Positions 34,433 to 42,029 of a stretch of 42,029 bases of DNA are shown here, piece after piece. The notes beneath the pieces are model-generated. The model was given only the letters and a program-made list of their open reading frames with translations. It was not told the origin of the DNA and made no database searches. A program made the position numbers and the translations under genes. Each line of letters begins with the position of its first letter. The first letter of the stretch is position 1. The DNA is from Armatimonadota bacterium (GTDB lineage: Bacteria; Armatimonadota; DTGP01; JAKQQT01): assembly GCA_029564025.1 (NCBI GenBank), contig JAKQQT010000507.1:1-42029 (forward strand). Reading direction: 5' to 3'.

Positions 34433-37237
34433 TCAGAGCGTGCCGGTTTCGCGAATCAGATCCACGCGCCGGCGGGTCCACTTTTCGAACTCCACAGCCC
34501 AGAAGACGATGCTTCCCGCGCCGAGGCTGACGAGCAACTGAATGCCGGTCAGCGCGTGTGTGTGGAAGATCGACTGCAGAGGCGGAAGGTAGAGGATGGC
34601 CATATGCATCACGAAAATGGTCATCGCCGCCGTCAGCAGGGGTCGGTTGGTAGCCAGGCCGATGCGGAATAGCGATTGCGTTTCGGACCGGGCGTTCAGC
34701 GCGTAGCTCATCTCGGCAGAGGTGAGCGCCGTGAAGATCATGGCGCTCCATGGTCCCGCGTGTCCGCCTTGGGTCTGGTATCCCCACACGCCCACGCACA
34801 TCGCCAGAATGCCCACCAGGAAGCCCATGACGACCATCTGGTAACCGAGTCCCTGGCTGAACGGCCCTTCGTTCTGGGGGCGCGGCCCGGAGCGCATCAC
34901 GTTCTTGTCGGCGGGTTCCAGACCGAGCGCCAGGCCGGGGATGCCGCCGGTGATGAGGTTTATCCAGAGCAGTTGCAGAACCGTAAGCGGGACGGGCATA
35001 CCAAACGCTTGCGTCAGCAGGATGCACGCCACTTGTCCGACGGTGCTGGCGATGATGTATCCGATATACCGCCGGGCGTTCCGGCAGACGGTACGGCCGA
35101 TTTCCATCGCGCGGACGAGCGTGGAGAAGTTGTCGTCCATGATCACGATGTCGGCGGAATCCTGCGCGATGTCGGTTCCGGAGACGCCCATCGCGGCGCC
35201 GATGTCCGCCTTCTGAAGCGCCGGGGCGTCATCGACGTGATGCCCGGTGATTGAAACGTTGGCGCCGCTTTTCTGGAAGGCCGTTACCAGCGCCAGGCGC
35301 TGTTCGGGTGTGATGCGCGAGAAAGCGGAAACGTCTTGAAGAACGGACGGAAGGTCTTCGTCCGGAATTTGTGCCAGTTCGGCGCCTGTCAGTACTTTGT
35401 TGTTAAACGAAATGTGCAGAGCCCGGGCGATTCTGCCGGCTGTCGGGCCGTCATCGCCGGACAGCATCACGGGCCGGATACCGGCGGACAGGCAACTCCA
35501 GATGGCCAGCCTCACGCCTTCGCGCGGCGGATGGTTCATCCCGGCCATGCCGATAAACACCAACCCGGTTTCCAGCGGCTCCACGGCGCCGTCCGGGGCT
35601 TTCTCGAGGGGACGGCACGCGATTCCGAGCACGTAAAGGCCTTCCTCAACGAGGCCGGCTTGCTTGTCGCCCAGTTCGCGGCGCAATTCGCCGGTCAGGG
35701 GGACAATCTGGTCGCCGCGCCACACGCGGTTGCACACCGAAAGCACGCTGTCGAACGAGCCTTTCGTCACAAGGAAGAATGGCGATGAGTCGCCACGGAA
35801 CAGCCAGGCAAGGGGAACATTCTGGCAGTCGCACCGCAGTTGGTGGACGGTGCTGACCCTTTTTCGTGCCGCGCTGAAGGGGGCTTCGGCGACGACCGGA
35901 TAGGCTTCATCGAGGCTTGCCTCCGGGATATCGTGCTCCGTCGCGGCCCTCACAAACGCTTCATCGACGGCCTGGGGGGCTTTTTTTCCGTTGGATTCGG
36001 CTTTGCCGCCGGGCACACAGCGGTCTTCGCGGCACATCGCCGCCAGTGCGAGCAGGATCTTCGTGGCAGGATGCGTGCGCTGTCGTCTGTGGTTCCGGGC
36101 GGTGGTGTCATGCTGATCGAGCGCGCTCTGGCCGACCAGTTCCGTGTTGTACCCGGCAATGCTGACAACGCGAACCGTCTGGTGCTCCTCGACCAGAGTG
36201 CCGGCTTTGTCCGCGCAGATAACGTTCACCGAAGCAACGTTTTCCACGCTGGACAGGCGTCGCACCAGGATGTTGTTCTCCAGCATCGTCTGCGCGCCCT
36301 GCGCCAGGGCAATCGTCATCACGCCTGGCAGGCCGATGGGGCATGCCGCCACGACCACGACAACGGCGGCGGCGATCATCTCCTCGGTGGTTTTGCCGTA
36401 CACCGCGCCTGCAGTAACAACCAGGGCCACGTCCACCATGATGGCGGCAAGAAGGACGTCGCACACCAGAGCCACTCTTTTCTGGAGGGGAGTCAGTTCG
36501 GCTCGAATCTTCGATGCGACCGGTGTCTGGACGGGCGTGTCCGCCTGCGCGTTGGCGGCCAGCACAACAGCGGCGCCGGTGCCGTGGATCACCGTGGAGC
36601 CGCGCCACAGCATGTTGTCAATCGGAGAATGACTACCGCCTTGATCGTTTCGCTTGTTGATTCGCACCGTCTCGCCTTCGGGAGTGATCTCCTGGATGCG
36701 AAGGTTACTGCTTTCTATCAGCCGCGCGTCGGCGGGAATCAGGGAACCGGCTTCCAGCAGAATCACGTCGCCGGGTTTCACTTCGTGGGCGCGAATGAGG
36801 TGTTCGGAGCCGTCGCGGTCCCGGACGCGCACCGAGGGCACGGCAATACGGCGTAATCTGGTGATGGTTCTGTCGGCGCGCGTCTCCTCGATGAAACCTA
36901 GCCCCGAGTTGATGATGATAATCAGCAGGATGGCGCTGACGTTCCGCCAGTCGGAATAGAGAAGGCTGATGGCGGCGACAGACATCAGCACCAGCATCAG
37001 CGGCGCCGAAAGCTGTTGCCAGATGATGCCGGCCGGGGTGCGCGCGGTGTCGGTTGAAAGCGCCTGCGCGGACTCGCGCCCGCGACCGTCCGTGAAATCC
37101 TCTCGCAAGGCGCGGCGCCGGGCTCGCCGTCCCGAAACCGTAGTCGGCGGAGCGGTCGGCCAGGGAGCGTCGTTGATGTACAGCGGCTGGTCGGTACGTT
37201 TCAAATGAGGCAGTTCCCCGTGCGTGGTAAAGGTCAA
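34433..37237 (-). CDS. P-type ATPase homologue with altered catalytic motifs
   Basis: 934 residues, like P2/P3A cation pumps: actuator domain, ten expected membrane segments, P and N domains. Key motifs differ from consensus. The phosphorylation loop reads ADKAGTL (Asp343 kept, Thr of DKTGT replaced by Ala). The actuator TGES reads TPEG (Glu187 kept). The hinge TGDGVNDAP reads TGHHVDDAP (His666-His667, Asp669). DPPR reads HPPR (His569), MTGD reads LSGD, and the membrane PEGL reads CPIGLP. The flanks (ADIGAAMGVSGTDIAQDSADIVIMDDNFSTL) are perfectly typical, so the fold should be intact. Start is the TTG at 37237, not certain. Proton, calcium or other ion transport cannot be assigned; impaired or regulatory activity is possible. 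Confidence 0.88.
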   Translation of the reverse strand: MTFTTHGELPHLKRTDQPLYINDAPWPTAPPTTVSGRRARRRALREDFTDGRGRESAQALSTDTARTPAGIIWQQLSAPLMLVLMSVAAISLLYSDWRNVSAILLIIIINSGLGFIEETRADRTITRLRRIAVPSVRVRDRDGSEHLIRAHEVKPGDVILLEAGSLIPADARLIESSNLRIQEITPEGETVRINKRNDQGGSHSPIDNMLWRGSTVIHGTGAAVVLAANAQADTPVQTPVASKIRAELTPLQKRVALVCDVLLAAIMVDVALVVTAGAVYGKTTEEMIAAAVVVVVAACPIGLPGVMTIALAQGAQTMLENNILVRRLSSVENVASVNVICADKAGTLVEEHQTVRVVSIAGYNTELVGQSALDQHDTTARNHRRQRTHPATKILLALAAMCREDRCVPGGKAESNGKKAPQAVDEAFVRAATEHDIPEASLDEAYPVVAEAPFSAARKRVSTVHQLRCDCQNVPLAWLFRGDSSPFFLVTKGSFDSVLSVCNRVWRGDQIVPLTGELRRELGDKQAGLVEEGLYVLGIACRPLEKAPDGAVEPLETGLVFIGMAGMNHPPREGVRLAIWSCLSAGIRPVMLSGDDGPTAGRIARALHISFNNKVLTGAELAQIPDEDLPSVLQDVSAFSRITPEQRLALVTAFQKSGANVSITGHHVDDAPALQKADIGAAMGVSGTDIAQDSADIVIMDDNFSTLVRAMEIGRTVCRNARRYIGYIIASTVGQVACILLTQAFGMPVPLTVLQLLWINLITGGIPGLALGLEPADKNVMRSGPRPQNEGPFSQGLGYQMVVMGFLVGILAMCVGVWGYQTQGGHAGPWSAMIFTALTSAEMSYALNARSETQSLFRIGLATNRPLLTAAMTIFVMHMAILYLPPLQSIFHTHALTGIQLLVSLGAGSIVFWAVEFEKWTRRRVDLIRETGTL

Positions 37238-37279
37238 ATTCCATTCTACGCGACACGGGGCGCAAATAGGCCCTCTATC

Positions 37280-37307
37280 TTTTCAGGGAACCGGCAAATA
37301 CTACAAT
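37280..37307 (+). promoter_or_regulatory. Candidate promoter for the cytochrome c fusion gene
   Basis: TTTTCA (37280-37285) and TACAAT (37302-37307) are 16 bases apart in the AT-richer divergent gap between the P-type ATPase and this operon. The transcript start would be near 37315, giving a leader of about 65 bases. Assigned by eye. Confidence 0.35.
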
Positions 37308-37381
37308 AAATGGATTCCGCCGTCCGGCGCCGGATGTCTGTCGGGCCGACGGTTTCGCGTGCATTACCACAGGAGACGGCC

Positions 37382-38122
37382 ATGACCGTGCCGACACTGC
37401 CCGAACAACACGCCATCGCGACGCATTTTCCGATTGCCATGCTGTTGACCGGAATCGTGTTCGATATGCTTGCGTCTATTGTGCGAAAACCGGTATGGCG
37501 CGCCGTGGGATTCTGGATGATGCTGGTGGGTGCCGTGATGACGATTCCCTCGGTGGTCACCGGGTGGATGACATTCTCGGATATGTACTCGAATTCGATC
37601 CCACCGGTTGTTGCGGTTCAGCACCGCTTGTTGGCTATTGTAACAACGGTCCTGGCCCTGATACTGGTCGTGCTTCGCATCGCCGATCGCGACAAGGCGA
37701 CCGGTTGGACGAGGGCGCTTCATGTGCTGGCCGGGATTGTCGCGGCTCTGGCCGTGGGCGCCACCGGGCACCTGGGAGGGCAACTGGTATTCAGGGGAGG
37801 GGCGAACGAGGTTTCGCCGGGCGCTCCTCACGCGGCCGCCCAGGCGGAGTTTACACCGCCTCCGGCCCTGGTGACGGAAGGCGAGAACCTGTTCTGGAGC
37901 GACGCCATTGGTTGCCGCGACTGCCACCGTGTCGGTGAAAGGGGTGGATTGACCGGACCGAATCTGACCTCAATCGGCACCTCGAAACCCGATGTGATGT
38001 GGCACGTGAGGCATCTTGAGGACCCCGCGGCCGTGGTGCCCGGATCCATGATGCCCAAAAACGAGAAACTGACACCTCTTCAGCGCGAGGCCCTGGCTAT
38101 GTACCTGGTTTCCCTGCGCTAG
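37382..38122 (+). CDS. DUF2231 membrane domain fused to cytochrome c
   Basis: 246 residues from the ATG at 37382 with AGGAG seven bases upstream; the track's extension to 37310 is not needed. Residues 1-140 contain four hydrophobic helices with an HxxxxHF-type opening (EQHAIATHFPIAML) and VQHRLLAIVTTV, as in DUF2231 membrane proteins. After a linker, a class I cytochrome c domain has the haem-binding CRDCH (Cys178, Cys181, His182) and a likely axial Met in GSMMPKNEKLT near 223. The haem domain would face the periplasm. It probably passes electrons in respiration, but the partner is unknown. It precedes the fused ABC permease by 65 bases. Confidence 0.85.
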   Translation: MTVPTLPEQHAIATHFPIAMLLTGIVFDMLASIVRKPVWRAVGFWMMLVGAVMTIPSVVTGWMTFSDMYSNSIPPVVAVQHRLLAIVTTVLALILVVLRIADRDKATGWTRALHVLAGIVAALAVGATGHLGGQLVFRGGANEVSPGAPHAAAQAEFTPPPALVTEGENLFWSDAIGCRDCHRVGERGGLTGPNLTSIGTSKPDVMWHVRHLEDPAAVVPGSMMPKNEKLTPLQREALAMYLVSLR

Positions 38123-38187
38123 GATCCGGCGTGACGGCCCCCGGCCCGCGCCAAAGGTGACCGGTCGCGACAAGCGGCCCGGACCTG

Positions 38188-39921
38188 ATGATGGCAAACA
38201 TGCTCATTACAGCGCGGGAAGGGCGTCTCTGGGCGCGCTTCGGTTGGAGGGACGCGGCAATCTTCGTCGCGTTCTTCGCCGCTTTGCTGGCGTTCATGCA
38301 CACGCTCCAGTTGATGACCTCCGCGCTCGATCCGCCGGCGTTCAGCATCCGACTGTCCCCTTCAGCGTTGCCCGCATATGCCTGGCGTTCCGTGGTGCGC
38401 ATGTTTCTTGCCTACGGCATCAGCCTGGCCTTCGCCCTCACCATGGGCAGAATCGCGGCGTACAACCGGCGAGCGGAACAGGTGCTGATTCCCACACTCG
38501 ATATCCTGCAGTCCATCCCGGTGCTCGGTTTCGTATCGGTAACTGTCACCGGATTCATGACGCTGTTCCCCGGATCGGTGCTCGGCCTGGAGTGCGTCAG
38601 CATCGTGGCGATTTTCTCCAGCATGGCCTGGAACATCGCGTTCAGTTTCTACCAGTCGCTGAAAACGATACCGCGCGAACTGCACGAAGCCGCCGTCAAC
38701 TTCCGGCTGACGCCATCGCAGAGGTTCATCAAGCTGGAAGTTCCGTTCGCGATGACCGGCCTCGTATGGAACAGCATGGTCAGTTTTGGAAGCGGCTGGT
38801 TCTTCCTGGCGGCCTCGGAAGCCATCACGGTGCTGAACCATAACTACCAGTTGCCGGGGCTGGGATCGTACATGGCGGAAGCGGTGCACCAGAAGGATAT
38901 TGCCGCCATAGTATGGGCGATCGCGGCGATTGTCGCCGTGGTTGTTCTGGTGGACCAGTTGTTCTGGCGGCCGGTGGTGGCGTGGGCGCAGAAATACCGT
39001 ATCGAGGGACGCGACGACGACCAACCCACCAGCGTGATACTGGACATTCTGCGCAATTCCCAGTTGCAGGCGTGGTTTACCGACCGCGTTCTGGCTCCGA
39101 CCGGCGGCTGGATCCAGCGCATTATCGGACGGATGGAGGCGCGTGAGGCGCGGCGCCCCGGCCATTCGAGGTTTTTTTCCTTGCTTCGGTGGATCATTGC
39201 GATTCCCCTGGTGATTATCGGGGCGTCGCTGGTTCTGCGCGGGGTCAGCCTGGCCGTGTTTTCGTGGACCCTGCCGATGATCGGCCACACGGCGTGGCTG
39301 GGCTTGCTGACGCTGTTGCGCGTAACGGCGGTGGTGATCCTGGCGACGATCATCTGGGTTCCGATCGGCGTGCGTATCGGTTTTTCTCCGAAACTGGCCA
39401 AAATAGCCCAGCCTCTTGTTCAGATCGGCGCGGCCTTTCCGGCCAACGTGATCTTTCCGTTGATTACGTTCGCATTCGTGGCGACCGGAGTGCCTTTGTC
39501 ATGGGGAAGCATCCTCCTGCTGATGGTCGGCACGCAGTGGTACGTGCTGTTTAACGTCATTGCCGGCGCGTTGCAGGTGCCGGCGGATTTGCGGGAAGCC
39601 GCTCAGGTTTTCGGTTTGCGGGGCTGGAACCGGTGGCGCCGGCTGGTTCTGCCGGCTATTTTCCCCTCCTGGGTTACGGGCGCGCTGACCGCCGCGGGCG
39701 GCGCCTGGAACGCCAGTATCGTCGCGGAAGTCGCTGTTTGGGGTGACACAACCCTCACGGCGCCCGGACTGGGAGCGCTGATTACCGAGACGACACAGAA
39801 GGGCGACTGGCCGGGCATCATCCTCAGCATCGCCATGATGTGCGCTTACGTGGTGTTGCTTAACCGGTTTGTGTGGCAGAAACTGTATGAAATCGCCGAA
39901 GAACGATTCCGAATGACTTAG
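38188..39921 (+). CDS. NitT/TauT-type ABC transporter, two permease domains in one chain
   Basis: 577 residues, twice the length of a single SsuC/TauC permease. Two binding-protein-dependent transport inner-membrane domains are visible, each with an EAA loop: ELHEAAVNFRLTPSQRFIKLEVP near 170 and DLREAAQVFGLRGWNRWRRLVLP near 475. Each half has about five to six membrane helices; a charged cytoplasmic linker (about 270-330) joins them. The fused pair gives the full channel as one polypeptide. The ATPase follows 13 bases later. The start is one of two adjacent ATGs at 38188/38191, without a strong Shine-Dalgarno. No periplasmic binding protein is found nearby. Confidence 0.9.
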   Translation: MMANMLITAREGRLWARFGWRDAAIFVAFFAALLAFMHTLQLMTSALDPPAFSIRLSPSALPAYAWRSVVRMFLAYGISLAFALTMGRIAAYNRRAEQVLIPTLDILQSIPVLGFVSVTVTGFMTLFPGSVLGLECVSIVAIFSSMAWNIAFSFYQSLKTIPRELHEAAVNFRLTPSQRFIKLEVPFAMTGLVWNSMVSFGSGWFFLAASEAITVLNHNYQLPGLGSYMAEAVHQKDIAAIVWAIAAIVAVVVLVDQLFWRPVVAWAQKYRIEGRDDDQPTSVILDILRNSQLQAWFTDRVLAPTGGWIQRIIGRMEAREARRPGHSRFFSLLRWIIAIPLVIIGASLVLRGVSLAVFSWTLPMIGHTAWLGLLTLLRVTAVVILATIIWVPIGVRIGFSPKLAKIAQPLVQIGAAFPANVIFPLITFAFVATGVPLSWGSILLLMVGTQWYVLFNVIAGALQVPADLREAAQVFGLRGWNRWRRLVLPAIFPSWVTGALTAAGGAWNASIVAEVAVWGDTTLTAPGLGALITETTQKGDWPGIILSIAMMCAYVVLLNRFVWQKLYEIAEERFRMT

Positions 39922-39934
39922 ATCAGGTGACACC

Positions 39935-41326
39935 GTGAAACAGACGACCAAAACCAATAACCCGGACCTGCGTGGCACCGTGTTGCTTTCCGCCGACAAC
40001 ATCTCGAAGTTCTACGGCGAGGGACGGCGCAGGATTCAAGTCCTTCGCGATATCTGCCTGGATATCCGCGAAGGCGAGATTGTGGTGGTGCTGGGACCGT
40101 CCGGCGCCGGCAAGTCCACGCTGTTGCGCATCCTCTCCGGCCTGTCGAAACCGTCCGGCGGACGCGTCCTTTTCCGTGGAGAACCGCACGAAGGACCCAA
40201 CGCTTCCATCGCCATCGTGTTCCAGACGTTTGCGCTATTCCCTTGGCTGACGGTGTACGAAAACGTGGAAGTCGGCGTTCTGAACTCCGACCTGTCGGAA
40301 ACACAGCGCCGGAGAAGCATCCTGAAGGCGATCGACACCATCGGTCTGGACGGTTTCGAGGACGCGTATCCGAAGGAACTGTCGGGCGGTATGCGCCAAC
40401 GCGTGGGTTTTGCCCGGGCGTTGGTGGTGGAACCGGAAATCCTGTTTATGGACGAGCCGTTTTCCACGCTGGACGTGCTGACCGCCGAAAACCTCAAAAA
40501 GGAGCTTCTCTCGCTGTGGGCGGAACGCAAAATCCCGACGAAGGCCGTGGTGCTGGTGACGCACAACATAGACGAAGCCGTGACCATGGGCGACCGATTG
40601 GTGGTGATGGGCACCGATCCGGGCAATATACGCGTGGACATGCCGGGACTGCCGCTGGAGGAACGCGCCAAAGACCATCCGGAACATATCCGCATGGTCG
40701 ACTACCTGTACGGTGTGATGACGAATCCTTCCGAGGTGGTTGCGCCGTTCGGTCCGGAAACTCCGGTCGCCATGCCGGAAGCGCCGGCCCTGCGGCCTTT
40801 CCAGGTTCTTCCGCACGTGGAAGTCGGCCAGATCACCGGACTGGTGGAACGATTGCATTCGGCCAACGACCGGGAAGACATCTACGTGGTCGGCCGGGAT
40901 CTGAACATGGAAGTCGACGACCTGTTGCCGCTGGTTCAGGCGCTTGACCTGCTGGGACTGGGCGACGTGGAGGAGGGTGACGTATTCCTGACACCGGTGG
41001 GCGTGCGGTTTGCCGACGCCGGCCTTCAGGAGCGCAAGGAGATATTCCGCGATCAGGCCCGCGAGAACGTGCAGTTGATCCGCGCAATCCTGCACGGCAT
41101 TGAATCCGATATCGCCAACCGGATCCGGTGGGACGACGTGCTGGAAGACATGGAGCGTCAGTTCACCACGGAGGAAGCCGAACGCCAGTTGGACACTGCC
41201 ATCGATTGGGGACGCTACGCCGAGTTGTTCGCCTACGACGACAGCGACGGTGTGTTCTCACGGGAGTCCGAGGAATACTCGGCCCCGCCCGAGGGCGAGG
41301 AAGGCGAATCCGAAGCAGAGGAATAG
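39935..41326 (+). CDS. NitT/TauT-type ABC ATPase with C-terminal AAA-associated domain
   Basis: 463 residues from GTG at 39935, with AGGTG six bases upstream. The nucleotide-binding domain is complete: Walker A GPSGAGKST, Q-loop VFQTFALFPWLT, signature LSGGMRQR, Walker B ILFMDEPF, D-loop STLD and switch THNIDEA. After residue 285 comes a second domain (FQVLPHVEVGQITGLVERLH ... DLLPLVQALDLLGLG) matching the AAA_assoc_C type that follows some nitrate/sulfonate-family ATPases, then an acidic tail (EEYSAPPEGEEGESEAEE). It powers the fused permease. The substrate class (anion, bicarbonate, sulfonate or metal) is unknown without a binding protein. Confidence 0.92.
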   Translation: MKQTTKTNNPDLRGTVLLSADNISKFYGEGRRRIQVLRDICLDIREGEIVVVLGPSGAGKSTLLRILSGLSKPSGGRVLFRGEPHEGPNASIAIVFQTFALFPWLTVYENVEVGVLNSDLSETQRRRSILKAIDTIGLDGFEDAYPKELSGGMRQRVGFARALVVEPEILFMDEPFSTLDVLTAENLKKELLSLWAERKIPTKAVVLVTHNIDEAVTMGDRLVVMGTDPGNIRVDMPGLPLEERAKDHPEHIRMVDYLYGVMTNPSEVVAPFGPETPVAMPEAPALRPFQVLPHVEVGQITGLVERLHSANDREDIYVVGRDLNMEVDDLLPLVQALDLLGLGDVEEGDVFLTPVGVRFADAGLQERKEIFRDQARENVQLIRAILHGIESDIANRIRWDDVLEDMERQFTTEEAERQLDTAIDWGRYAELFAYDDSDGVFSRESEEYSAPPEGEEGESEAEE

Positions 41327-41387
41327 TGGCTGGCAGACGGCAGTCCGAAGCCGGCGGAGGGATGCCAGTCTCAGACCGCCGTAATGC

Positions 41388-41753
41388 TCAGTCGCCTTGT
41401 GCCGGCGGAGGCGGGGGAGGTTCCTGAGCGCGCAACGGAACCTCGTTGCCGTTGATATAGCCGAGTTTGCGGGCCTGCGAACGGACGCCCTCGTCGGTTT
41501 GCAGATACTGAATGCGGCGCCGCAGGGCCGCATTCTCCTGCAGGTAGCGCGCTTTTTCGGCGCGTGAGGCCGCCAGGTTCGCTTCCAGATCCTTCTTCAG
41601 GCCCACCGGTTGCCATATCTTTTCGGCAAAGGCCACGAGGATCACGGCGACGATTGCCCACAGACAAAGCTTCGCCAGCGTTCCCACCGCATTTTCCCAG
41701 AAACCGGGCTTCTTGCGAGTGCGGCGGCGGTTCGTGGCGACAGGCTCACTCAT
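41388..41753 (-). CDS. Septum formation initiator-like protein (FtsB/DivIC family)
   Basis: 121 residues. The start is the ATG at 41753, seven bases from GGAGG; the ATG at 41759 overlaps the pyruvate kinase stop (ATGA) but is too close to that site. Layout: a short basic cytoplasmic N-terminus (NRRRTRKK), one membrane helix (about 24-43, LCLWAIVAVILVAFA), a coiled coil (about 50-80, KKDLEANLAASRAEKARYLQENAALRRRI), then a DEGVRSQARKLGYINGNEVPLR segment typical of DivIC/FtsB, and a proline-rich tail. FtsB/DivIC proteins act in the FtsL-FtsQ divisome complex. Family assignment rests on layout and this end motif. Confidence 0.8.
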   Translation of the reverse strand: MSEPVATNRRRTRKKPGFWENAVGTLAKLCLWAIVAVILVAFAEKIWQPVGLKKDLEANLAASRAEKARYLQENAALRRRIQYLQTDEGVRSQARKLGYINGNEVPLRAQEPPPPPPAQGD

Positions 41754-41755
41754 CT

Positions 41756-42029
41756 TCATCCCTCCTTGAAGGTCGCGACGCGGATCAGGTTGGTGTTTCC
41801 GGACTGGCCTGCCGGGAATCCGGCGGTCAGAACCACGGTATCGCCGGGCTTGACGAGGCCCGAGTGCCGGGCGGCGCGAAAACTGTTTCTCAGGGTATCG
41901 TCCACGGTTTCGGATTGAGGCGCCATCAAAGGTGTCACGCCCCAACTGAGGGCGAGACGCCGGTAGGTCTCCGGATTGGCTGTTATACCAAGTATCGGCG
42001 ATTTGGGCCGATATCGAGCCACCATCCGG
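41756..42029 (-). CDS. pyk: Pyruvate kinase, C-terminal domain (partial)
   Basis: The gene runs off the right edge; only its last 90 or so codons are present, ending with TGA at 41758-41756. VARYRPKSPILGITANPETYRRLALSWGV is the pyruvate kinase C-terminal alpha/beta domain, and GLVKPGDTVVLTAGFPAGQSGNTNLIRV is its last strand-turn segment. The enzyme makes pyruvate and ATP from phosphoenolpyruvate and ADP. Its stop overlaps or nearly touches the FtsB/DivIC-like start, so the two are translated from one message. Confidence 0.93.
   Translation of the reverse strand, partial: RMVARYRPKSPILGITANPETYRRLALSWGVTPLMAPQSETVDDTLRNSFRAARHSGLVKPGDTVVLTAGFPAGQSGNTNLIRVATFKEG

Noticed and set aside
35840-36856. 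Plus-strand ORF of 338 codons inside the P-type ATPase gene
   Set aside because: Antisense shadow of a frame that reads as a full-length ATPase.

Overview
The window is GC-rich, almost fully coding bacterial chromosome with about 30 genes, no phage or plasmid signature and one tRNA. Several traits point to a free-living heterotroph of the Armatimonadota or a neighbouring phylum such as Planctomycetota or Chloroflexota. These are large secreted beta-helix and beta-propeller proteins ending in dockerin-like repeats, many sugar-handling enzymes, GTG/TTG starts and short dispersed palindromes. This placement is an inference from gene content only.

Layout. (1) 1-3159 (+): a polyol-phosphate operon: the tail of a sorbitol-6-phosphate dehydrogenase-like SDR, a long zinc-dependent dehydrogenase and a mannitol-1-phosphate 5-dehydrogenase, joined by a 1-base gap and a 1-base overlap. 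(2) 3106-5302 (-): Gfo/Idh/MocA oxidoreductase, GNAT acetyltransferase and RidA. (3) 5425-7290 (-): ECF sigma factor with a zinc-finger anti-sigma/TPR protein. (4) 7359-10323 (-): GH78-type rhamnosidase followed by an MntP-like pump. (5) 10486-25587 (+): mostly secreted proteins: an alkaline-phosphatase-superfamily hydrolase, a 2075-residue duplicated beta-helix protein with P-domain and dockerin, tRNA-Ala(GGC) with a sugar-nucleotide epimerase, two tandem six-bladed propeller proteins, and a 1077-residue multidomain protein. (6) 25657-28955 (-): a glycosidase-like toroid protein and an APH-type kinase. (7) 29073-34431 (+): a TIGR01777 SDR, a REP/MITE-like element, a sugar ABC importer (binding protein and two permeases with overlapping GTGA junctions) and a patatin phospholipase. 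(8) 34433-37237 (-): a P-type ATPase whose catalytic motifs are altered at several normally invariant positions. (9) 37382-41326 (+): a DUF2231-cytochrome c fusion, then a NitT/TauT-type ABC system (fused double permease and ATPase) with no binding protein in view. (10) 41388-42029 (-): an FtsB/DivIC-like protein and the C-terminal end of pyruvate kinase.

Together the genes describe uptake and breakdown of plant or exopolysaccharide sugars (rhamnosidase, toroid glycosidase, carbohydrate ABC importer, polyol-phosphate dehydrogenases, Gfo/Idh/MocA) and a surface or extracellular set of dockerin-tagged proteins. The most unusual items are the motif-degenerate P-type ATPase, the dockerin-bearing set with its uncharacterised C-terminal domain, and the tRNA-Ala/epimerase arrangement, where a promoter element lies in a hairpin loop and a terminator abuts the next ribosome-binding site.
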